Source: Bradyrhizobium stylosanthis (GTDB lineage Bacteria; Pseudomonadota; Alphaproteobacteria; Rhizobiales; Xanthobacteraceae). Taken from it: DNA of 64,000 bases. The DNA is taken from NCBI RefSeq assembly GCF_001641335.1, contig NZ_LVEM01000003.1:446686-510685 (forward strand), read 5' to 3'. Position numbers and translations under genes: made by a program. Shown piece by piece: positions 18,273-27,753 of this stretch. Numbering within the stretch: the first letter of the stretch is position 1; every line of letters starts with the position of its first letter. The notes beneath the pieces are model-generated. The model searched no databases and was not told where the DNA came from. It worked only from the letters and a program-made list of their open reading frames with translations.

Positions 18273-19495
18273 TGGCCCCTCCAGATACGGCGATGCAGCG
18301 GATTGAAACCGATGCGATAGACGAGCTCGGCAGGACGCTCGATGTCCCAGATCGCGAGGTCGCACCATTTTCCGGCTTCCAGCGTGCCGGCTTCGTCGAG
18401 CACGCCAAGCGCCCGCGCGCCTTCGCGCGTGACGCCCGCGAGACACTCGGCGACAGTCATCCGGAACAGCGTCGCCCCCATGTTCATCGCGAGCAGGAGC
18501 GAGGTCAGCGGCGAGCTGCCGGGATTGCAGTCGGTCGCAAGCGCCATGGCAACGCCGTGCTTGCGGAACGTCTCGACCGGCGGCTTCTGGGTCTCGCGGA
18601 TGAAGTAGAACGCGCCCGGGAGCAGCACGGCCACCGTGCCGGCTTTTGCCATCGCGATCGCTCCGGCCTCGTCGGTATGCTCGAGATGATCGGCCGAGAG
18701 CGCGGAGAATTTTGCTGCGAGCGCAGCGCCGGCGAGGTTCGACAGCTGATCGGCATGGAGCTTCACCGGGAGCCCGAGCCCCCTCGCCGCCTCGAACACG
18801 CGCGCCGTCTGCTCTGCCGAGAACGCAATGCCCTCCATGAAGGCATCGACGGCATCGGCGAGGCCGGCCTTGGCGACCGCTGGCAGCATCTCCTTGCAGA
18901 CGAGATCGATGTAGCGATCCTTGTCGCCATCGGCTTCCACCGGCAGCGCGTGTGCGCCCAGGAAGGAGGTGCGGATCGCGACGGGCCGCTGGTGACCCAG
19001 GCTCCGCGCCGCCGCGAGCTGACGCATCTCGGTCCCGGTGTCGAGGCCGTAGCCGGACTTGATCTCGACCGTGGTGGCGCCTTCGCCGATCAGCGCATCG
19101 AGCCGCGGCAGCGCGCTCGCGACGAGCTCGGATTCGCTCGCCTTGCGCGTTGCCGCCACCGTCGAGACGATGCCACCACCGGCGCGGGCAATCTCTTCGT
19201 AGCTTGCGCCCTTCAGGCGCAGCTCGAACTCATGTGCACGATTGCCGCCATAGACGAGATGGGTGTGGCAGTCGACGAGGCCCGGTGTGATCCAGCGCCC
19301 TTCGCAATCGATCCGCTCGATCGCATCCGCATCGACAGGAAAGTCCGCCTTCGCGCCCGCATAGACGATGCGGCCGCCGCGCGCGGCGATGATACCGTGC
19401 TCGATCTCGCCGAGATCGGGACGGTCGGCCCGCATCGTGGCGAGGCGGGCATTGTGCCAGATCCTGTCGAAGCGCTCTGCCATGCGGGTATCCAT
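18269..19495 (-). CDS. hutI: Imidazolonepropionase
   Basis: The 408-residue amidohydrolase-superfamily enzyme has the metal motif VDCHTHLVYGG, the family segment SGYGLDTGTEMRQL, the metal His in LHADQL and the DCNPGSSP motif. It hydrolyses imidazolone-5-propionate to N-formimino-L-glutamate, the third step of the Hut pathway. It is the first gene of the leftward hut operon, and its start is 76 bases from hutF, with the 20-bp palindrome between them. Confidence 0.95.
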   Translation of the reverse strand: MDTRMAERFDRIWHNARLATMRADRPDLGEIEHGIIAARGGRIVYAGAKADFPVDADAIERIDCEGRWITPGLVDCHTHLVYGGNRAHEFELRLKGASYEEIARAGGGIVSTVAATRKASESELVASALPRLDALIGEGATTVEIKSGYGLDTGTEMRQLAAARSLGHQRPVAIRTSFLGAHALPVEADGDKDRYIDLVCKEMLPAVAKAGLADAVDAFMEGIAFSAEQTARVFEAARGLGLPVKLHADQLSNLAGAALAAKFSALSADHLEHTDEAGAIAMAKAGTVAVLLPGAFYFIRETQKPPVETFRKHGVAMALATDCNPGSSPLTSLLLAMNMGATLFRMTVAECLAGVTREGARALGVLDEAGTLEAGKWCDLAIWDIERPAELVYRIGFNPLHRRIWRGQ

Positions 19496-19514
19496 TCGCC
19501 GTCGGATGCTTGAC

Positions 19515-19534
19515 TTATATGTCTAGACATATAA
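19515..19534. promoter_or_regulatory. Perfect 20-bp palindrome, putative HutC operator
   Basis: TTATATGTCTAGACATATAA is an exact palindrome midway between hutI and hutF. GntR/HutC-family repressors bind short AT-rich palindromes, and hutC is encoded just downstream, so this is the likely operator for both hut transcripts, released when urocanate binds HutC. The factor assignment is inference; the palindrome is exact. Confidence 0.8.
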
Positions 19535-19570
19535 TCGTAAGGCGGTTCTGTCCAGCCGGCGTGTAAATTC

Positions 19571-20929
19571 ATGACCCGACTGCATTTTGCCTCCGCGCTC
19601 CTGCCCTCGGGCTGGGCCAATGACGTGCAGGTGGTCGTCACCGCCGGCGCGATCGCGGAGGTGACGCCGGGCGTGGCGCCGGCTGCCGGCGACGAACGCC
19701 ATCAAATCGCGCTTCCGGGACTTGCGAGCCTGCACAGCCACGCCTTCCAGCGCGGCATGGCCGGGCTGGCCGAACTGCGCGGCGACAGTACCGATACGTT
19801 CTGGACCTGGCGCGACACGATGTATCGCTTCGCGCTGGCGATGACGCCCGACGATGTCGCCGCCGTGGCGACGCTGCTTTACGTCGAGATGCTCGAGCAG
19901 GGTTTCACCCGCGTCGGCGAATTCCATTATCTGCATCACGATCGCGACGGCTCGCGCTACGCCGACATGGGCGAAATGGCAGCACGAATTGCACAGGCTG
20001 CCGAGGCGTCGGGCATCGCACTGACGCTGCTGCCGAGTTTCTATGCGCACGGTTCCTTTGGCGGCGCAGCGCCGCACGAGGGCCAGCGCCGCTTCATCTG
20101 CTCGGTCGATCAATTCGCCGCTCTGATGGCCGCCTCGCGCAAGGCGATCGCGAATTTGCCGGGCGCCAATATCGGTATCGCGCCGCATAGTCTGCGCGCG
20201 GTGGCACCAGACGAACTTGCGGCGATCATTCCGCTTAGCCAGGGCGGCCCCGTGCACATTCATGCCGCCGAGCAGGTCAAGGAAGTCGAGGATTGCCTGG
20301 CCTGGTCGGGCAAGCGCCCGGTGCAATGGCTGCTGGAACACGCCCCGGTCGATCAGCGCTGGTGCCTCATCCACGCGACGCACATGACGGCTGAGGAAGT
20401 GACGGCGTTCGCGCGGACCGGCGCGGTCGCCGGCCTCTGCCCGATCACGGAAGCGAGCCTCGGCGATGGCATTTTTTCGGCGCGCGAGTTTCTCGACGCC
20501 GGCGGTCTTTTCGGTGTTGGCACCGATTCAAATGTGCTGATCGGCGCTGCCGACGAATTGCGCCAGCTCGAATATGGCCAGCGCCTCAAGCACCGCCAAC
20601 GCAACGTCCTCTCCGGCGGCGCAGGCCGCTCGACAGGACGTTCGCTGTTCGACGATGCGCTCGCGGGCGGCGCGCGGGCGCTGGCGCAACCGGCCACGGG
20701 ACTTGCGCCCGGCGCACGCGCCGACATCGTCACGCTCGACGCCCTGCATCCGTCGCTGGCCGGACGCACGCACGATGCGGTCATCGACGGCTGGATCTTT
20801 GCCGCAGGAGGTAACGCAATCGATTGCGTCTGGGCCGGCGGCCACAAGGTGGTCGAGGGCGGGCGGCACAGGCTGCGCCAGGCAGCACGCGAACGCTTCA
20901 ACGCGTCGGTGCGGAGGCTCGTCGCATGA
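19571..20929 (+). CDS. hutF: Formimidoylglutamate deiminase
   Basis: The 452-residue amidohydrolase-superfamily protein has the metal motif LASLHSHAFQRGMAG, then VGEFHYLHHDRDG, VHIHAAEQ and VGTDSN. HutF converts N-formimino-L-glutamate to N-formyl-L-glutamate plus ammonia, which makes this the five-step Hut route, in contrast to the HutG-formiminoglutamase route. It requires a formylglutamate deformylase for completion, and no hutG is visible in the window. The hutF stop overlaps the hutC start (ATGA). Confidence 0.92.
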   Translation: MTRLHFASALLPSGWANDVQVVVTAGAIAEVTPGVAPAAGDERHQIALPGLASLHSHAFQRGMAGLAELRGDSTDTFWTWRDTMYRFALAMTPDDVAAVATLLYVEMLEQGFTRVGEFHYLHHDRDGSRYADMGEMAARIAQAAEASGIALTLLPSFYAHGSFGGAAPHEGQRRFICSVDQFAALMAASRKAIANLPGANIGIAPHSLRAVAPDELAAIIPLSQGGPVHIHAAEQVKEVEDCLAWSGKRPVQWLLEHAPVDQRWCLIHATHMTAEEVTAFARTGAVAGLCPITEASLGDGIFSAREFLDAGGLFGVGTDSNVLIGAADELRQLEYGQRLKHRQRNVLSGGAGRSTGRSLFDDALAGGARALAQPATGLAPGARADIVTLDALHPSLAGRTHDAVIDGWIFAAGGNAIDCVWAGGHKVVEGGRHRLRQAARERFNASVRRLVA

Positions 20930-21654
20930 GCCTTGCCACCGATGGGACCGACAAGCCGACGCTCTACAAGCGCATCCGCGCCGATATCGAGCAGCGCATC
21001 CTCACCGGTGAATGGCCGCCCGGGCATCGCATTCCGTTCGAGCACGAGCTCGTCGCGCGTTACGGCTGCTCGCGCATGACCGTGAACAAGGCGCTGTCGG
21101 AGCTCGCGCAAGCCGACCTGATCGAGCGGCGACGACGCGCCGGCTCGTTCGTGCGCCGACCGCAGCATCAGTCGGCGGTGCTCAAGATCGCCGACATCCG
21201 CGCCGAGATCACCGCGCTCGGCCGCTCATACGGCTACGAGCTGATCGGCCGCAAGCTTCGCGCGGCAACGGCGGCCGACCGCGAACGTCTCGGCATCAAG
21301 AAGGCCGGCAAGGTGGTCGCGATCGCCTGCCGCCATAGCGCCGACAACGTGCCCTTTGCCGTCGAAGACAGGCTGATCGATCTCGCCTCCGTGCCGAATG
21401 CGGCGACCGCCGATTTCTCGCGCGAGCCGCCGGGTTCCTGGCTGCTTCACCATGTTCCATGGACGGAGGCCGAGCACACGATCAGTGCCATCGTCGCCGA
21501 CGATCGCACGGCGGAAGCGCTCGACATCGCCGTCGGCGCCCCCTGCCTCGTGATCGACCGCTACACCTGGCGCAGCGCGCGCACCATCACCGCAGTGCGT
21601 CTGCTCTATCCCGGTGACTCTCACCGCCTTGTCGCCCGATTCAAGGGAGGCTGA
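20926..21654 (+). CDS. hutC: Histidine utilisation repressor, GntR/HutC family
   Basis: The 242-residue protein has an N-terminal GntR winged helix (LYKRIRADIEQRILTGEWPPGHRIPFEHELVARYGCSRMTVNKALSELAQADLIERRRRAGSFV) and a C-terminal UTRA ligand domain ending LVARFKG. HutC proteins repress hut genes and respond to urocanate. ATG 20926 overlaps the hutF stop by 4 bases; the open frame extends upstream to 20824 only inside hutF. The palindrome at 19515 is its probable target. Confidence 0.93.
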   Translation: MSLATDGTDKPTLYKRIRADIEQRILTGEWPPGHRIPFEHELVARYGCSRMTVNKALSELAQADLIERRRRAGSFVRRPQHQSAVLKIADIRAEITALGRSYGYELIGRKLRAATAADRERLGIKKAGKVVAIACRHSADNVPFAVEDRLIDLASVPNAATADFSREPPGSWLLHHVPWTEAEHTISAIVADDRTAEALDIAVGAPCLVIDRYTWRSARTITAVRLLYPGDSHRLVARFKGG

Positions 21655-21757
21655 GAGGACATGTCGGCACAATTCGTGCAACGCTTCGGGCAACGGTCCA
21701 TGCGGGCCGACAGACATCAACAGGACGTCAATCCATCTGGGCAAGAGGACGACAATC

Positions 21758-22702
21758 ATGCGTAGTTCGACAATTTTCGCGACAATCATTGCTCTTTCGG
21801 CCGCCACTCCCGCGCTCGCCGACGACGTCAAGGTCGGCATCGGCATTTCCGGATGGACCGGCTTCGCGCCGCTGACGCTGGCGAAGGAGGCTGGCATCTT
21901 CAAGAAGAACGGTCTCGACGTCACCATCAAGAAGATCCCGCAGAAGGACCGCCACCTCGCGATTGCCTCCGGCGACGTCCAGTGCGCGGCGACCACGGTC
22001 GAGACCTGGATCTCCTGGAACGCCAACGGCGTTGCGACCAAGCAGATCTTCCAGCTCGACAAGAGTTTTGGTGCCGACGGCATGGCCGTGCGCAACGACG
22101 TCGCCGCGATCAAGGACCTCAAGGGCAAGACGGTTGCGGCTTCGGCGCCAGGCACCTCGCCCTATTTCGCGCTGGCCTGGATGCTCAAGAAGAACGGCCT
22201 GACCGTGAAGGACGTCACCGTCGTGAACCTCGAGCCGGCCGCGGCCGCGCAGGCCTTTGTCTCCGGCCAGAACGATGCCGCGATGACCTATGAGCCTTAT
22301 CTGTCCACCGTTCGCGCTGCGCCCGACAAGGGCAAGATCATCGCGACCACGCTCGACTATCCCATGGTCATGGACACGTTCGGCTGCACGCCGAAATTCC
22401 TGAGCGAGAACCCGAAGGCTGCCAAGGCACTCGCCGACAGCTATTTCGAGGCGCTCGAGATGATCGCCAAGGACCAGGCCAAGGCCTACGAGATCATGGG
22501 CGCCGACGTGAAGCAGACCGGCGAGCAGTTCGGCAACTCGGCGAAGTACCTGCGCTGGCAGGACAAGGCCGCGAACCAGAAGTTCTTCGCCGGCGACTTC
22601 CTGACCTTCAACAAGGAAGCCGCGGACCTGCTGCTCGAGATCGGCATCATCAAGGCCGCGCCGAAGGTCGAGGACCTCTTCGACGCCAGCTACATCAAGT
22701 AA
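21758..22702 (+). CDS. ABC transporter substrate-binding protein, NitT/TauT type
   Basis: The 314-residue protein has a signal peptide (MRSSTIFATIIALSAATPALA) and a type II binding fold of the nitrate/taurine/thiamine-precursor class (GWTGFAPLTLAKEAGIFKKNGLDVTI; ASAPGTSPYFALAWML). ATG 21758 is preferred over the upstream start at 21614, which overlaps hutC. It lies 103 bases after hutC on the same strand. Its place after hutF-hutC suggests uptake of histidine, urocanate or a related compound, although characterised Hut transporters are of other ABC types. Confidence 0.85.
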   Translation: MRSSTIFATIIALSAATPALADDVKVGIGISGWTGFAPLTLAKEAGIFKKNGLDVTIKKIPQKDRHLAIASGDVQCAATTVETWISWNANGVATKQIFQLDKSFGADGMAVRNDVAAIKDLKGKTVAASAPGTSPYFALAWMLKKNGLTVKDVTVVNLEPAAAAQAFVSGQNDAAMTYEPYLSTVRAAPDKGKIIATTLDYPMVMDTFGCTPKFLSENPKAAKALADSYFEALEMIAKDQAKAYEIMGADVKQTGEQFGNSAKYLRWQDKAANQKFFAGDFLTFNKEAADLLLEIGIIKAAPKVEDLFDASYIK

Positions 22703-22715
22703 CTCACCTTGGAGC

Positions 22716-22745
22716 TGCCGGCCTCGCCTCGCCGCGGGGCCGGCA
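22716..22745 (+). other. Intercistronic hairpin between binding-protein and permease genes
   Basis: TGCCGGCC (22716-22723) and GGCCGGCA (22738-22745) pair perfectly over 8 bp, 14 bases after the binding-protein stop and 30 before the permease start. Such hairpins often stabilise the upstream message, so that the binding protein outnumbers the membrane components. Confidence 0.6.
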
Positions 22746-22774
22746 ATTTCGTTCACGACCCGGATAGATCGTCG

Positions 22775-23548
22775 ATGCGTCCCCTTGATCCTGTGACATC
22801 GAAGCAGCGCCTGGCCTACGGCCTTGCGTTCTTCGTCGTGTTCGTTGCCTTGTGGTCGTGGGCGACCTTCGGCGGCCATGTGTCGAAAGTGTTCCTCGCC
22901 AACCCGCTCACCATGGTGCAGGAGGGCGTCGATCTGATCACCAAGCAGGGCTTCCTGTACGACATCGGCATGACGATCTGGCGCGTCGTCGGCGGTTTTG
23001 TGCTCGCCGCGATCATCGCGGTCCCGCTCGGGCTGCTGATGGGCGCCTACAAGCCGGTCGAGGCCTTCCTCGAACCGTTCGTCTCCTTTGCGCGCTATCT
23101 GCCCGCCTCCGCCTTCATCCCGCTGTTGATCCTGTGGGCCGGCATCGGTGAATTGCAGAAGCTGCTCGTGATCTTCATCGGCTCGGTGTTCCAGGTCATC
23201 CTGATGGTCGCCGTCACGGTCGGCGCCACGCGGCGCGACCTGGTCGAGGCGGCCTATACGCTGGGCGCCAGCGACCGCGGCATCATCCGCCGCGTGCTGC
23301 TGCCCTCCTCCGCGCCGGAGATCGCGGAAATCCTGCGGCTGGTGCTGGGCTGGGCCTGGACCTACGTCATCGTCGCCGAATTGATCGGCTCGTCCTCCGG
23401 CATCGGCCACATGATCACCGACAGCCAGGCGCTGCTCAACACCGGCCAGATCATCTTCGGCATCATCGTGATCGGGTTGATCGGCCTCCTCTCCGACTTC
23501 ATGTTCAAGGCTTTCAACGCCTGGCTGTTCCCGTGGAGGCTCGCATGA
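22775..23548 (+). CDS. ABC transporter permease, NitT/TauT type
   Basis: The 257-residue membrane protein has about six hydrophobic segments and the permease EAA loop (EAAYTLGASDRGIIRRVLLPSSAPEI). An in-frame TTG at 22709 would extend it by 22 residues, but ATG 22775 starts directly before the first membrane segment. Its stop overlaps the ATPase start by 4 bases (ATGA). Confidence 0.88.
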   Translation: MRPLDPVTSKQRLAYGLAFFVVFVALWSWATFGGHVSKVFLANPLTMVQEGVDLITKQGFLYDIGMTIWRVVGGFVLAAIIAVPLGLLMGAYKPVEAFLEPFVSFARYLPASAFIPLLILWAGIGELQKLLVIFIGSVFQVILMVAVTVGATRRDLVEAAYTLGASDRGIIRRVLLPSSAPEIAEILRLVLGWAWTYVIVAELIGSSSGIGHMITDSQALLNTGQIIFGIIVIGLIGLLSDFMFKAFNAWLFPWRLA

Positions 23549-24330
23549 CGATCCTCAAGGTCGAACAGGTCTCGCGCACCTTCCCTGCGCGCCACGGCAA
23601 TGCGCCGACAAGGGCGCTGGAGCCGACCGACCTCACCATCGGCAACAACGACTTCGTCACCATTCTCGGCCCCTCCGGCTGCGGCAAGTCCACTCTGCTG
23701 CGCATCGTCGCCGGCCTCGACCGCCCGACCAGCGGGCGCGTCACGCTCGACGGGCGCGAGGTGACCGGCCCCGGCGCCGATCGCGGCATGGTGTTCCAGT
23801 CCTACACATTGTTCCCCTGGCTGACCGTGCGCGAGAACATCGCCTTCGGCCTGCGCGAGCGCGGCGTGTCCGAGGCGGAGCGGAACAAGATCGCGGACGC
23901 CTTCATCCGCCAGGTTGGACTGTCAGGCTTCGAGAACCACTGGCCCAAGCAGCTCTCCGGCGGCATGCAGCAGCGCACGGCGATCGCGCGCGCCCTCGCC
24001 AATGACCCGAAAATCCTGCTGCTCGACGAGCCCTTCGGCGCGCTCGACAACCAGACCCGCGCGCTGATGCAGGAGATGCTGCTCGCCATCTGGGAGCGCG
24101 ACCAGAAGACCGTGCTGTTCGTGACCCACGACATCGAGGAAGCGATCTTCCTCGGCAGCCGCGTCATCGTCATGAGCGCCCGCCCCGGCCGCATCAAGGC
24201 CGAGATCAATGTGGACCTGCCGCATCCGCGCTCCTACAAGATCAAGACCACGCCGGAATTCGTCCAGCTCAAGGAGCGGCTGGTCGAGGAGATCCGCACC
24301 GAGGCGCTGAAGGTTGCCGAACATGCCTGA
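23545..24330 (+). CDS. ABC transporter ATP-binding protein, NitT/TauT type
   Basis: The 261-residue ATPase has Walker A GPSGCGKST, signature QLSGGMQQR, Walker B ILLLDEPFGALD and the switch His in FVTHDIEEA. ATG 23545 overlaps the permease stop, and GTGGAGG just upstream serves as ribosome-binding site. The C-terminus overlaps the amidohydrolase start by 8 bases, which ties the hydrolase to the transporter operon. Confidence 0.9.
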   Translation: MTILKVEQVSRTFPARHGNAPTRALEPTDLTIGNNDFVTILGPSGCGKSTLLRIVAGLDRPTSGRVTLDGREVTGPGADRGMVFQSYTLFPWLTVRENIAFGLRERGVSEAERNKIADAFIRQVGLSGFENHWPKQLSGGMQQRTAIARALANDPKILLLDEPFGALDNQTRALMQEMLLAIWERDQKTVLFVTHDIEEAIFLGSRVIVMSARPGRIKAEINVDLPHPRSYKIKTTPEFVQLKERLVEEIRTEALKVAEHA

Positions 24331-25555
24331 CACCAATCCACGCGCCGACGGACAGCGCGTTCTCGCCGACCTCAATGCACTGCGCGCCATCGGCGCCTAC
24401 AAGACCGGCGTGCACAAGCCGACCTTCTCCGAGCCGCACCGCCAATCGCTGGACTGGCTGGTGCAGAAGCTGCCCGGCGCCGGTCTCGCTGCGGCGATCG
24501 ACGGCATCGGCAACGTCCTCGGCACCAGCACGAAGTCTGGGCCGAAGCTTCTCGCCGGATCGCACCTCGAAAGCCAGAACTACGCCGGTTGGCTCGACGG
24601 CCCGCTCGGCGTCGTCTATGCGCTCGAGGCCGCACGCGTGCTCAATGGCGATCCCTCCGTCAAGGGCGCCGTCGAAGTCGCCGCCTGGTGCGACGAGGAA
24701 GGTCATTTCGGCAGCTTCCTCGGCTCGCGCTCCTACGTGGGACAGGTGACCGAAGCCGAGATCGACGGCGCGCGGGACCGCACCAGCGGCCGCGCCATGC
24801 GCGACGCCCTCGCCGACATGGGTCTTTCAGGGCGGGCACGCATCGGCGCCGAGCCGAGACGACACGTCGGATATCTGGAGGCGCATATCGAGCAGGGCGA
24901 CACGCTCGAAAGCGGCAAGCTCGCGATCGGCGTCGTCACCTCCATCGTCGGCATCTGGCAATACCGGATCAGTTTCACCGGCGAGCAGAACCACGCGGGA
25001 ACCACCCGCATGGCGGTGCGCAAGGACGCAGGCCTTGCGCTGGCAAGGTTCTGCATCGCCATCGATGAACGTTTCCCGGCCGCCTGCGGCCCGCGCACGG
25101 TCTGGACCACCGGCCGCATCACCCTCGATCCGGGCGCACCGAGCATCATTCCGGGCGGCGCCGAAATGCTGTTCCAGATCCGCGACGACAATCCGGACGT
25201 GATAGCACGGCTGGAGCAGCTCCTGCGCACCATGGCCGACGAGGTCAATGCCAAGGGCCCCTGCTCCGTCACGGTGGAGAAGATCCGCACCGGCGCACCA
25301 GCCATGATGAATTCAGGCATCCAGGACGCGTTCGAAGCTGCGAGCAAGGCCCTCGCCGGCGGCCGATCCATCCGCATGCCCAGCGGGGCCGGCCACGACG
25401 CGCAGATGCTCGCGACGATCATGCCGGCCGGCATGCTGTTCGTGCCGTCGATCGGCGGCATCAGCCATCACTGGACCGAAAATACCGCGGACGCCGACAT
25501 CGTCACCGGCGCGGAGGTATTTGTCGACGCCTGCCGGCGGATCCTGAGCGCCTAG
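24323..25555 (+). CDS. M20-family amidohydrolase (N-carbamoyl-L-amino-acid hydrolase/allantoate amidohydrolase type)
   Basis: The 410-residue protein belongs to the Zn-dependent hydantoinase/carbamoylase family: AGSHLESQ (metal His), LDGPLGV (bridging Asp), DEEGHFGSFLGSR, HIEQGDTLES, HAGTTRMAVRKDAG and SGAGHDAQM. Members remove carbamoyl, and in some cases formyl, groups from L-amino acids. ATG 24323 overlaps the ATPase gene by 8 bases, so both are cotranslated. In this hut context it might deformylate N-formyl-L-glutamate or process an imported N-substituted amino acid; the chemistry is inferred, the family is clear. Confidence 0.85.
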   Translation: MPDTNPRADGQRVLADLNALRAIGAYKTGVHKPTFSEPHRQSLDWLVQKLPGAGLAAAIDGIGNVLGTSTKSGPKLLAGSHLESQNYAGWLDGPLGVVYALEAARVLNGDPSVKGAVEVAAWCDEEGHFGSFLGSRSYVGQVTEAEIDGARDRTSGRAMRDALADMGLSGRARIGAEPRRHVGYLEAHIEQGDTLESGKLAIGVVTSIVGIWQYRISFTGEQNHAGTTRMAVRKDAGLALARFCIAIDERFPAACGPRTVWTTGRITLDPGAPSIIPGGAEMLFQIRDDNPDVIARLEQLLRTMADEVNAKGPCSVTVEKIRTGAPAMMNSGIQDAFEAASKALAGGRSIRMPSGAGHDAQMLATIMPAGMLFVPSIGGISHHWTENTADADIVTGAEVFVDACRRILSA

Positions 25556-25690
25556 GATCGTTCGGCACCCGGCGCCGGAACGCGCCAAATTGCATTTCCG
25601 CATGAACCCTGAGCAGGATCGTGCAAGGCGCGATCGGTTCGGGAAAGACACCGGTTCGCACGACATCTAGCCTGCCTCGCCCACGCGAGA

Positions 25691-26620
25691 ATGCTCACGA
25701 TGTCCGACATACCTGCCGCAACGCCCGCCTCCATCGTCGAGGCCCTGAAGGCCGTCGCCGGCAATCCGCCGAAGGTCCGCGCCAGCTTTGCCAAGGGCTG
25801 GTGCGTTCGCGGCACCTACACCCCGTCGGACCGGGCGGGTGAGGTCACGCGATCGCAGAGCTTCACGAAGCCATCGCGCGTGCTCGCACGCTTCTCGGTC
25901 GGCGGCGGCAATCCCGCCGTAGCCGATACCAACAATCTCGTGCTGCGCGGTTTCAGCTTCAAGCTCGGCGACGACGATCACCGCTCGGACATCCTGGTGG
26001 AGAGCGCGCCGGTGCACTTTGCCCGCACGCTCGACCAGATGCTGGCCTTCCTTGGGGCGCGCATCCCCGGGCCGGATGGCAAGCCTGATATGGCCAGAGT
26101 CAAGGCGTTCTCGGCGGCCAATCCCGAGACGCTCAATCAGGCCAACTACATCGCCGCCCGTCCGCTGCCCGGCAGCCTTGCCGGCACGACCTATTGGGGT
26201 GTGCATTCCTTTCCCGCGACCAACGCGGAGAACGAGACGCGCTTCATCAAGTTCAAGGTCGTTCCGGCCGGCGGCGAGATCACGCTGAGCGAGGATGAGG
26301 CCAGGACCAAACCGTCCGATTTCCTGCGCGACGAGCTCGCCCGCCGGATGGCCACGGGCAATGTTCGTTTCAATGTGATGGCGCTGCTCGATCGGCCCGG
26401 CGATCCCACCATGGACGTGACCATCCGCTGGCCCGACGAGGATCATCGCGACGAGGTGCGCCTCGGCACCATCGTGATCACGGGGTTTGAACCGGATGAG
26501 GCTTGCGATGCCTCCATCTTCAATCCGGCCAATCTCGCCGAGGGCATCGGTCATCCGCCGGACGAGATCTTTGCGGCCAGGCGCGCCGCCTACACCATCT
26601 CGCTCGCGAAACGGCGCTGA
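25691..26620 (+). CDS. Catalase-related haem peroxidase (SrpA-like)
   Basis: The 309-residue protein is a short catalase-fold protein: RFSVGGGNPAV, LRGFSFKL, SAPVHFARTLDQMLAFL and NYIAARPLPGSLAGTTYWGVHSFPA fit the catalase-family peroxidase group, which uses one haem. It lacks a clear signal peptide. The start could be ATG 25691 or ATG 25700; neither has a strong ribosome-binding site. It converges with the AraC-family gene with 10 bases between stops. Confidence 0.8.
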   Translation: MLTMSDIPAATPASIVEALKAVAGNPPKVRASFAKGWCVRGTYTPSDRAGEVTRSQSFTKPSRVLARFSVGGGNPAVADTNNLVLRGFSFKLGDDDHRSDILVESAPVHFARTLDQMLAFLGARIPGPDGKPDMARVKAFSAANPETLNQANYIAARPLPGSLAGTTYWGVHSFPATNAENETRFIKFKVVPAGGEITLSEDEARTKPSDFLRDELARRMATGNVRFNVMALLDRPGDPTMDVTIRWPDEDHRDEVRLGTIVITGFEPDEACDASIFNPANLAEGIGHPPDEIFAARRAAYTISLAKRR

Positions 26621-26630
26621 GCGCTGCGCC

Positions 26631-27563
26631 TCAGGCCTCGCTGCTGGAGGCGCCGAGCGCTTCGCGGCGCCATGCAGCGGGGCTGACGCCGGCGATCGAG
26701 GAGAACACGCGCGTGAAGTGACTCTGGTTGGCGAACCCGGCCGAGATCGCAATCTCCGACAGCGGCAGGTCGCGGACACCCATCAACTGCTTGGCCGCCT
26801 TCACGCGCTGATGCAGCAGCCATTGGTGCGGCGGCATACCGACGGAGATTCGAAACGCGCGCGAGAAATGGCTCACCGACAGATCGAGCTCGGCCGCGAT
26901 CTTGTGCAGCGAAAGCTTGCCGCCGAGGTCCGACTCCAGCCGCTCGCAGGCGCGCTTCGCCTGCCACGGCGCAAGGCCGCCGCGCGCGGCAGCGGACGTG
27001 CGCTGAAGTCCGCCGTAGGTCTGGGCGACATGGGCGGTCAGCGCGAGCATCATGTGGTCGACGAAGAGCTGGTTGGCCTCGTCCGGCTTGCGCAGGCCCA
27101 GCTGCAGCGATGCGCCGATGTGGCGCACGATCCCGTCGTCATGGCCAACGCCGACCTGACAGTCGAGTTCGTCGACCTGCGGCGCATTGCACTGGCGTGC
27201 AATGCCGTCGAGCGCCGAGCGCGGGATATAGAAGAACAGCGAATGGAACGGCTTGTCGATCACGTAGCGCGGATCGCGCTTGAGGTCGTAGAGGTAGGTC
27301 GTTCCGGCGTGGACGTCCGCCTTCATGACGGATTTGCCGCGCTCCCAGAGCTCGCAATCGGGATAATCGTGGAGCTTGAGGCTGACCAGAAAGGCATCTT
27401 CGGCGGCGAGCGAGCCGGACAGACCACGAACCGGGCAGTCGTTCCGCGTCTCGGTGACGGCAAGCTCGGCGCTGTGCAGCGAGCGCGCCACCAGCGCGGG
27501 TGGCGCATCCTTCAAGCGCAGGAATTGCCCAAGCCTCTGCCCGTAGGCGCCAGACTGTGTCAT
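26631..27563 (-). CDS. AraC-family transcriptional regulator
   Basis: The 310-residue protein has a variable N-terminal domain and a C-terminal AraC/XylS DNA-binding domain with two helix-turn-helix motifs (LSLHKIAAELDLSVSHFSRAFR and LPLSEIAISAGFANQSHFTRVFSSIAG). An ATG at 27590 gives nine extra residues, but AAGGA lies between it and ATG 27563, so the latter is used. The target genes are unknown; the convergent catalase-like gene is a neighbour but has its own start on the other side. Confidence 0.85.
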   Translation of the reverse strand: MTQSGAYGQRLGQFLRLKDAPPALVARSLHSAELAVTETRNDCPVRGLSGSLAAEDAFLVSLKLHDYPDCELWERGKSVMKADVHAGTTYLYDLKRDPRYVIDKPFHSLFFYIPRSALDGIARQCNAPQVDELDCQVGVGHDDGIVRHIGASLQLGLRKPDEANQLFVDHMMLALTAHVAQTYGGLQRTSAAARGGLAPWQAKRACERLESDLGGKLSLHKIAAELDLSVSHFSRAFRISVGMPPHQWLLHQRVKAAKQLMGVRDLPLSEIAISAGFANQSHFTRVFSSIAGVSPAAWRREALGASSSEA

Positions 27564-27753
27564 CGATGTCGTCCTTCTGTGGAAGTCCAAGTGCAGGCCA
27601 CAGAGTCCTGTAGAGTCCGCCGTCCATTATCCGATATTCGCCGATGCCTGTCCACACGCGCGGACGCGAGGCCCATCACGCATTTTCACAAACGCACGAC
27701 AGGCTTGCCTATGTCCTTTACGCCACACGGGGGCCGCCGTGCCGGCGCGAAAC

